Shown here: positions 59,992-64,000 of the stretch, piece after piece
Layout: the number at the start of each line of letters is the position of its first letter
How positions within the stretch are numbered: position 1 is the first letter of the stretch
Source: an uncultured Reyranella sp.
GTDB lineage: Bacteria > Pseudomonadota > Alphaproteobacteria > Reyranellales > Reyranellaceae
DNA length: 64,000 bases
Assembly (NCBI RefSeq): GCF_945957355.1
Contig: NZ_CAMFKM010000007.1
Location: forward strand, 124,001-188,000
Reading direction: 5' to 3'
Made by a program: the position numbers and the translations under genes
The notes under the pieces: generated by a model
The model's database searches: none
What the model saw: the letters and a program-made list of their open reading frames with translations, nothing else
What the model was told of the DNA's origin: nothing

Positions 59992-61198
59992 CCATCTGCC
60001 GCCGGCGCTGGGCCATGTAGAGGATACCCAGCAGCATCAGGTTGAGCAGGTTGAAGGCGAGCGCCGACTGGAAGGCCGACGCGTAGGAGAGCGTCGCGTC
60101 GAAGATGAAGCCGCCCAGCCAGCCGCCCGCCGCCATGCCCGCCATCGCGAACAGCATCACCACGCCCAGTCGCCAGCCGGCGATGGTCGGTCCGTAGAGG
60201 AAGCGCAGGTTCAGCGCATACCCCTGAACGATGGCGATGAAGGGAATGCCGTGCAGCAGCGACAGCGCGTAGATGCCGTTGATGTCGCGCGCATGGAGGA
60301 AGCCGACCAGCGAGCCGATCTGGATCACCGAGCAGAGCAGGCTGACGGGCAGCGGCCCGATGCGCTGGGCGAGGCGCGCCATGACGAAAGTGGCGACGAT
60401 GGCCGAGATCAGCACCAGCGACACCGCCTCGGTGCCGCGCGCCGCCGGATAACCGAGGTCGCCGCAGAACGCGACCATATGCACGAAGGGGATCGCCATG
60501 GCGGCGCAGCAGCAGAAGCCGGCGGCCGACAGCAGCAGCATGATCGTCGAGGAGGGTAGCGGCAGGTGGACCTTCTCCTCGCGCCGCCGCCCGCCCGGCC
60601 CGCGCAAAGTCGGTGCCGCACGAACATAGAGCGCGCCCAGCAGCAGAAGCACACCGGACACCAGCCCATAGACCAGCAGCGTGTCGCGCCAGCCGATCTC
60701 CGGCAGCAGCAGGCGATAGACCTGCGGCCACACCGAGCCGGCCACCGCCGGCCCGATGGAGATCAACGCGACCGCCATGTTGCGCCGCTTCTCGAACCAG
60801 CCCTGCACGTTGTTCATCGCCGGCGTGAAGGTGCCGGCATTGCCGAAGAAGCCCAGCAGCATCGCGTAGCCGGCATAGAGTGCGAACTCGCCGCCGCGCG
60901 ACGCGACCCATCCGCCCAGCGCGATCGAAAGGGCCGCAATCAGCAGGGGCACCCGGGGGCTGGTGCGATCGGCCAGCCAGCCCATGAAGACGCCGCCCAC
61001 GCCCATGCCAAAGAAACCCACCATGTAGGCAAAGGACGGCACGGCGCGCTGATCGCCGAAGTCGGCCGCCATCTCCTTGAGGCCGACCATGGGCAGGTAG
61101 ATGCCGCCGCCGCCCAGCGCGACACAGGCCATCGAGACCAGCGCCAGCCGCCAGGCGTAGGCGCTGTCGATGCCCCTTCCCGGGCGGGCTTCGCTCAC
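59978..61198 (-). CDS. MFS transporter
   Basis: A 406-aa major facilitator protein with about 12 spans. The loop between spans two and three reads G-W-L-A-D-R-T-S-P-R-V-P, the family signature, and a central basic loop (G-G-R-R-R-E-E-K) separates the two halves. Its ATG overlaps the arylsulfatase stop (ATGA), so it is coupled to that gene and may move the sulfated substrate or its product across the inner membrane. Confidence 0.92.
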   Translation of the reverse strand: MSEARPGRGIDSAYAWRLALVSMACVALGGGGIYLPMVGLKEMAADFGDQRAVPSFAYMVGFFGMGVGGVFMGWLADRTSPRVPLLIAALSIALGGWVASRGGEFALYAGYAMLLGFFGNAGTFTPAMNNVQGWFEKRRNMAVALISIGPAVAGSVWPQVYRLLLPEIGWRDTLLVYGLVSGVLLLLGALYVRAAPTLRGPGGRRREEKVHLPLPSSTIMLLLSAAGFCCCAAMAIPFVHMVAFCGDLGYPAARGTEAVSLVLISAIVATFVMARLAQRIGPLPVSLLCSVIQIGSLVGFLHARDINGIYALSLLHGIPFIAIVQGYALNLRFLYGPTIAGWRLGVVMLFAMAGMAAGGWLGGFIFDATLSYASAFQSALAFNLLNLMLLGILYMAQRRRQMVSLP

Positions 61199-63435
61199 TC
61201 GCGCGCCAGCGCCGCCGTGGCTGCCGTTTCGGCGTCGAGCACCTGATCGTCGTCCATCAGCACGGTGACCTTACGCAGCTTGCCGGTGAAGGCGAACGGC
61301 GCCTCGTAGTGCGACACCGGGCTCGACCGGTCGCGACCGATGTCGAGGCCCGACCAGGAGATGAAGCTCACGAAGCCGTTCTGGGTGTCGAAGCTGCCCG
61401 CCGGCTCGCCGTCGATCAGGATGGTGGCCAGGTTGCGGCCCTGGTTGCGGCGCATGCGCACCGCCAGCTTGCGGTTGCCGGCCGGCACGGGCCGGTCGGA
61501 GACGATCAGATGATGCTCGCCGCCGATGTTCATGTCGTAGGTGAGCTTCCCGTCCTTCATGTAGAGCGAATAGCCGGTCGTCATATCGCCATGGGCGATC
61601 AGCACGCCCTCGGTCATCGGCCCGTCGACATGGACGTCAGCCTCGATCGTGTAGGTGCGGTTGCGCACGTCAGGCGCCACGTCGGTCGGGACATGGCCCA
61701 TACCGGCGTGGAAGACGAAGCGGTTGCGCGGACCGTGGAAGCGCTTGGCATTGTCGGCGAAGCGCGGCGCGAATCGGTCGTCGAGAGGGAGCACCTTGCT
61801 CGCCTCCGCCTGCCGCCACCACTCCTCGATCATCGCCTTCAGCCGCTCGGGCTCCTTCTCGGCGAGATCGTTGGTCTCGTTGAAATCCCGGTCGAGGTGG
61901 TAGAGCTCCCACTTGTCGTTGGCGAAGTCGGCGCCCGGCGGATGGTAGGAGACAGCCTTCCAGCCGTCCTGCACCAGGCCGCGATGGCCGAACATCTCGA
62001 AATACTGCGGCTTGGCCTTGGACCTGGCCTTCGCGTTCTTCAGGCTCTTGGCGAAGCTCGTGCCTTCGAGCGGCATCTGCTTCACACCGTTGATCACCTT
62101 GGGCGGCTTGATGCCGACCACGTCCAGCAGGGTCGGCACGAGGTCGCTGGCGTGACAGAACTGGTGGCGCAGCTCGCCGCGCGCGGCGATGCCCTTGTCC
62201 CAGGCCATCACCAGCGGGTCGCGGATGCCGCCGCCATGCGTGTTCTGCTTGTAGCGGCGCAGCGGCGTGTTGGCCGCCATCGCCCAGCCCCACGGGAAGT
62301 TCGAATGCGTGTCGGGCCCGCCGATATCCTCGATGCGCGCGATCTTCTCCTCGAGCGATTCGCGGCGGAGATTGTAGGGCCCCATGGCGTTGATCATGCC
62401 GAACGGGCCGCCCTCCTGACTGGCACCATTGTCGGACATGACAATGACCAGGGTGTCTTCGAGCTGGCCGGCGCTTTCGAGGAAGGCCATCAGGCGGCCG
62501 ATATGCTGGTCGGCATGGTCGAGCATAGCGGCATAGGCAGCCTGCAGCCGCGTGAACATGCGCCGCTCCGGCTCGGCCACGTCCGCCCAGGCACGCACCG
62601 AGTCGTTGCGCGGCGGCAGCTGCGTGCCCTTGGGCACGATGCCCATCTCGATCTGGCGGGCGAGACGACGCTCGCGCTCGGCGTCCCAGCCTTCGGCAAA
62701 CACCGAGTCGTACTTGGAGACGAGGTTGAACGGCGCCTGGTGGGGCGCATGGCAGGCGCCGAAAGCCACCCAGGTGAGCCAGGGAATCTCGGCATTGTCG
62801 GCCACGTGGTCCGCGAGATAGCGGATCGCCTGGTCGACGAGATCCGACGTCAGGTGATAGCCGGTGGCGAAGGTGCCCGGCGGATCGACCGGCGTGTTGT
62901 CGCGCACCAGCTCGGGGGCATACTGGTCGGTCTCGGCATCCATGAAGCCGTAATAGCGGTCGAAGCCGCGGCCGAGCGGCCAGCCGTCGAACGGGCCGGT
63001 GGCGCCCGATTCCGTGAGCGGCGTCACGTGCCACTTGCCCAGCATGTAGTTGCGATAGCCGTGCGGGCGCAGCATCTCGGCGATGGTGCCCGCCTCGCGG
63101 CTGATCTTGCCGCGATAGCCCGGGTAGCCCGAATCGAAGTTGGCGAGACAGCCGACGCCGACCGAATGGTGGTTGCGGCCGGTCAGCAACGCGGCGCGTG
63201 TCGTCGAGCACATCGCGGTCGTGTGGAAGCCGGTGTAGCGCAGGCCACGCTTGGCGATGGCGTCGATGGCGGGCGTGTGAATCGGCGAGCCATAGCAGCC
63301 GAAGTCGGAAAAGCCGACATCGTCGAACAGGATGACCAGGATGTTGGGCGCGCCTTTCGGCCGCTTGGGCGCCTCCGGCCAGTGGGGCTGTGACTCCTGA
63401 ACCGTCTTGCCGATCTTTCCGCCATGTCCCGTCAT
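61195..63435 (-). CDS. Arylsulfatase
   Basis: A 746-aa sulfatase (alkaline phosphatase fold). Metal residues D38-D39 in L-F-D-D-V-G-F-S-D lie before the formylglycine site C76-S-T-T-R-A-A-L-L-T-G-R. Position three of the motif is Thr instead of the usual Pro, a variant I recall in some relatives; C76 would still be converted. G-K-W-H-V-T follows. A C-terminal domain (about 550-740) may bind substrate. No signal peptide is seen, so it may be cytoplasmic. AAGAGGAAG precedes ATG 63435. It hydrolyses sulfate esters to free sulfate. Confidence 0.92.
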   Translation of the reverse strand: MTGHGGKIGKTVQESQPHWPEAPKRPKGAPNILVILFDDVGFSDFGCYGSPIHTPAIDAIAKRGLRYTGFHTTAMCSTTRAALLTGRNHHSVGVGCLANFDSGYPGYRGKISREAGTIAEMLRPHGYRNYMLGKWHVTPLTESGATGPFDGWPLGRGFDRYYGFMDAETDQYAPELVRDNTPVDPPGTFATGYHLTSDLVDQAIRYLADHVADNAEIPWLTWVAFGACHAPHQAPFNLVSKYDSVFAEGWDAERERRLARQIEMGIVPKGTQLPPRNDSVRAWADVAEPERRMFTRLQAAYAAMLDHADQHIGRLMAFLESAGQLEDTLVIVMSDNGASQEGGPFGMINAMGPYNLRRESLEEKIARIEDIGGPDTHSNFPWGWAMAANTPLRRYKQNTHGGGIRDPLVMAWDKGIAARGELRHQFCHASDLVPTLLDVVGIKPPKVINGVKQMPLEGTSFAKSLKNAKARSKAKPQYFEMFGHRGLVQDGWKAVSYHPPGADFANDKWELYHLDRDFNETNDLAEKEPERLKAMIEEWWRQAEASKVLPLDDRFAPRFADNAKRFHGPRNRFVFHAGMGHVPTDVAPDVRNRTYTIEADVHVDGPMTEGVLIAHGDMTTGYSLYMKDGKLTYDMNIGGEHHLIVSDRPVPAGNRKLAVRMRRNQGRNLATILIDGEPAGSFDTQNGFVSFISWSGLDIGRDRSSPVSHYEAPFAFTGKLRKVTVLMDDDQVLDAETAATAALARE

Positions 63436-63523
63436 GCGCTTCCTCTTTCGTTGTCGCGGTTTTCCGACACTTGGGCAGCGCGATCAACCTTGTCGCAGTT
63501 CATGCCACTTGTTAGGGAAAGTC

Positions 63524-64000
63524 ATGGCTCACTTCACCTCCGATGGGCTCGACCTCGCCTACGACGAATTCGGTCCCGCCGATGGCCGCAAGGCGATCGT
63601 GCTGGTGCACGGCTTCTCCGCGAATCGCACCGAGAACTGGAAGCGCATGGGCTGGTACGACGCCATCGCCGCCAAGGGGCTACGCGGTTTCGCGCTCGAC
63701 AATCGCGGCCATGGCGAAAGCGCCAAGCCGCACGATCCCGCCCGATATGACCGCGAGGCGATGGCGCGCGATGTATTTGCATTGATGGACCGTGCCGGCG
63801 TCGAGCGCGCCCACGTGCTGGGCTTCTCCATGGGCGCGCACATCGCGCTGACGGCAGCGCTGGTGGATCCCGGCCGCATCGATCATCTCGTGGTCGCGGG
63901 CGTCGGCGGCAAACTGTTCGATCCGCCGCGCGCGGAAGGCGCCATGGCGGAGGCCATGGAAGCTGCCACCCCCGACGAGATCGCGGACCCGATGCTCAGG
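63524..64000 (+). CDS. Alpha/beta hydrolase, C-terminal part off window
   Basis: The first 159 codons of an alpha/beta hydrolase fold enzyme. V-L-V-H-G-F-S-A-N holds the oxyanion-hole region; D-N-R-G-H-G-E-S and the nucleophile elbow G-F-S-M-G-A-H follow. The acid and base residues lie beyond base 64000. AGGGAAAG precedes ATG 63524. It is divergent from the arylsulfatase gene across 88 bp. Substrate unknown. Confidence 0.9.
   Translation, partial: MAHFTSDGLDLAYDEFGPADGRKAIVLVHGFSANRTENWKRMGWYDAIAAKGLRGFALDNRGHGESAKPHDPARYDREAMARDVFALMDRAGVERAHVLGFSMGAHIALTAALVDPGRIDHLVVAGVGGKLFDPPRAEGAMAEAMEAATPDEIADPMLR

Overview
The window looks like chromosome of a GC-rich soil or freshwater alphaproteobacterium. 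Signs are very high GC3, translational coupling through ATGA/GTGA overlaps, many ABC importers, four orphan Bug/TctC-type periplasmic binding proteins, HWE-kinase signalling, CoA-transferase III, LLM flavin monooxygenase and amidase genes. A Reyranella-like or Hyphomicrobiales-like genome would fit; this is inference from gene style only. I see no rRNA, tRNA, CRISPR array, prophage or insertion sequence.

Layout. 1-2.1 kb: partial carboxylesterase, and a binding protein without signal peptide next to a membrane protein. 2.1-2.5 kb: a possible gene remnant. 2.5-9.8 kb: two large sensor kinases, one with eight tandem 276-bp HAMP repeats plus three receiver domains, the other an HWE kinase with a receiver at each end. 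10-17.4 kb: histidine acid phosphatase, ABC exporter, OsmC, small exported proteins, a Bug protein and two tiny low-complexity proteins. 17.4-21.7 kb: sugar ABC importer (minus strand). 22-24.2 kb: DoxX, Bug protein and twin Lin0512 proteins. 24.2-29.2 kb (minus strand): Bug protein, LLM monooxygenase, LysR, an unassigned 351-aa protein and a UGSC-family selenoprotein. 29.3-31.4 kb: gamma-glutamyltransferase and CBS protein. 31.5-38.1 kb: dipeptide-type ABC importer and a class III cyclase. 38.2-43.0 kb: Dps and a second sugar ABC importer. 43.1-52.8 kb (minus strand): a tightly packed ten-gene nucleoside uptake and catabolism operon. 52.9 kb: divergent dihydropyrimidinase. 54.5-64 kb: isochorismatase-like hydrolase, SDR, amidase, CoA-transferase, Bug protein, MFS transporter, arylsulfatase and a partial alpha/beta hydrolase.

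The main discovery is the selenoprotein at 24472-24999 (minus strand). A standard reading stops at TGA 24723-24721 after 92 codons. The frame continues beyond it with G-S-C-S-S-C and about 80 further family-like residues, giving the U-G-S-C motif. A perfect 6-bp hairpin with an AGUCU loop lies 12 nt past the UGA, as expected of a bacterial SECIS element. The gene follows, by 12 bp and a strong ribosome binding site, a conserved-looking 351-aa gene with its own -35/-10 promoter.

The nucleoside operon reads as a salvage machine: periplasmic acid phosphatase to make nucleosides, BMP-type ABC importer, cytidine deaminase, purine and thymidine phosphorylases, and a (deoxy)adenosine/adenine deaminase. 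An Fe(II)/2-oxoglutarate dioxygenase of unknown substrate is embedded in it. The divergent dihydropyrimidinase could link it to pyrimidine base breakdown.
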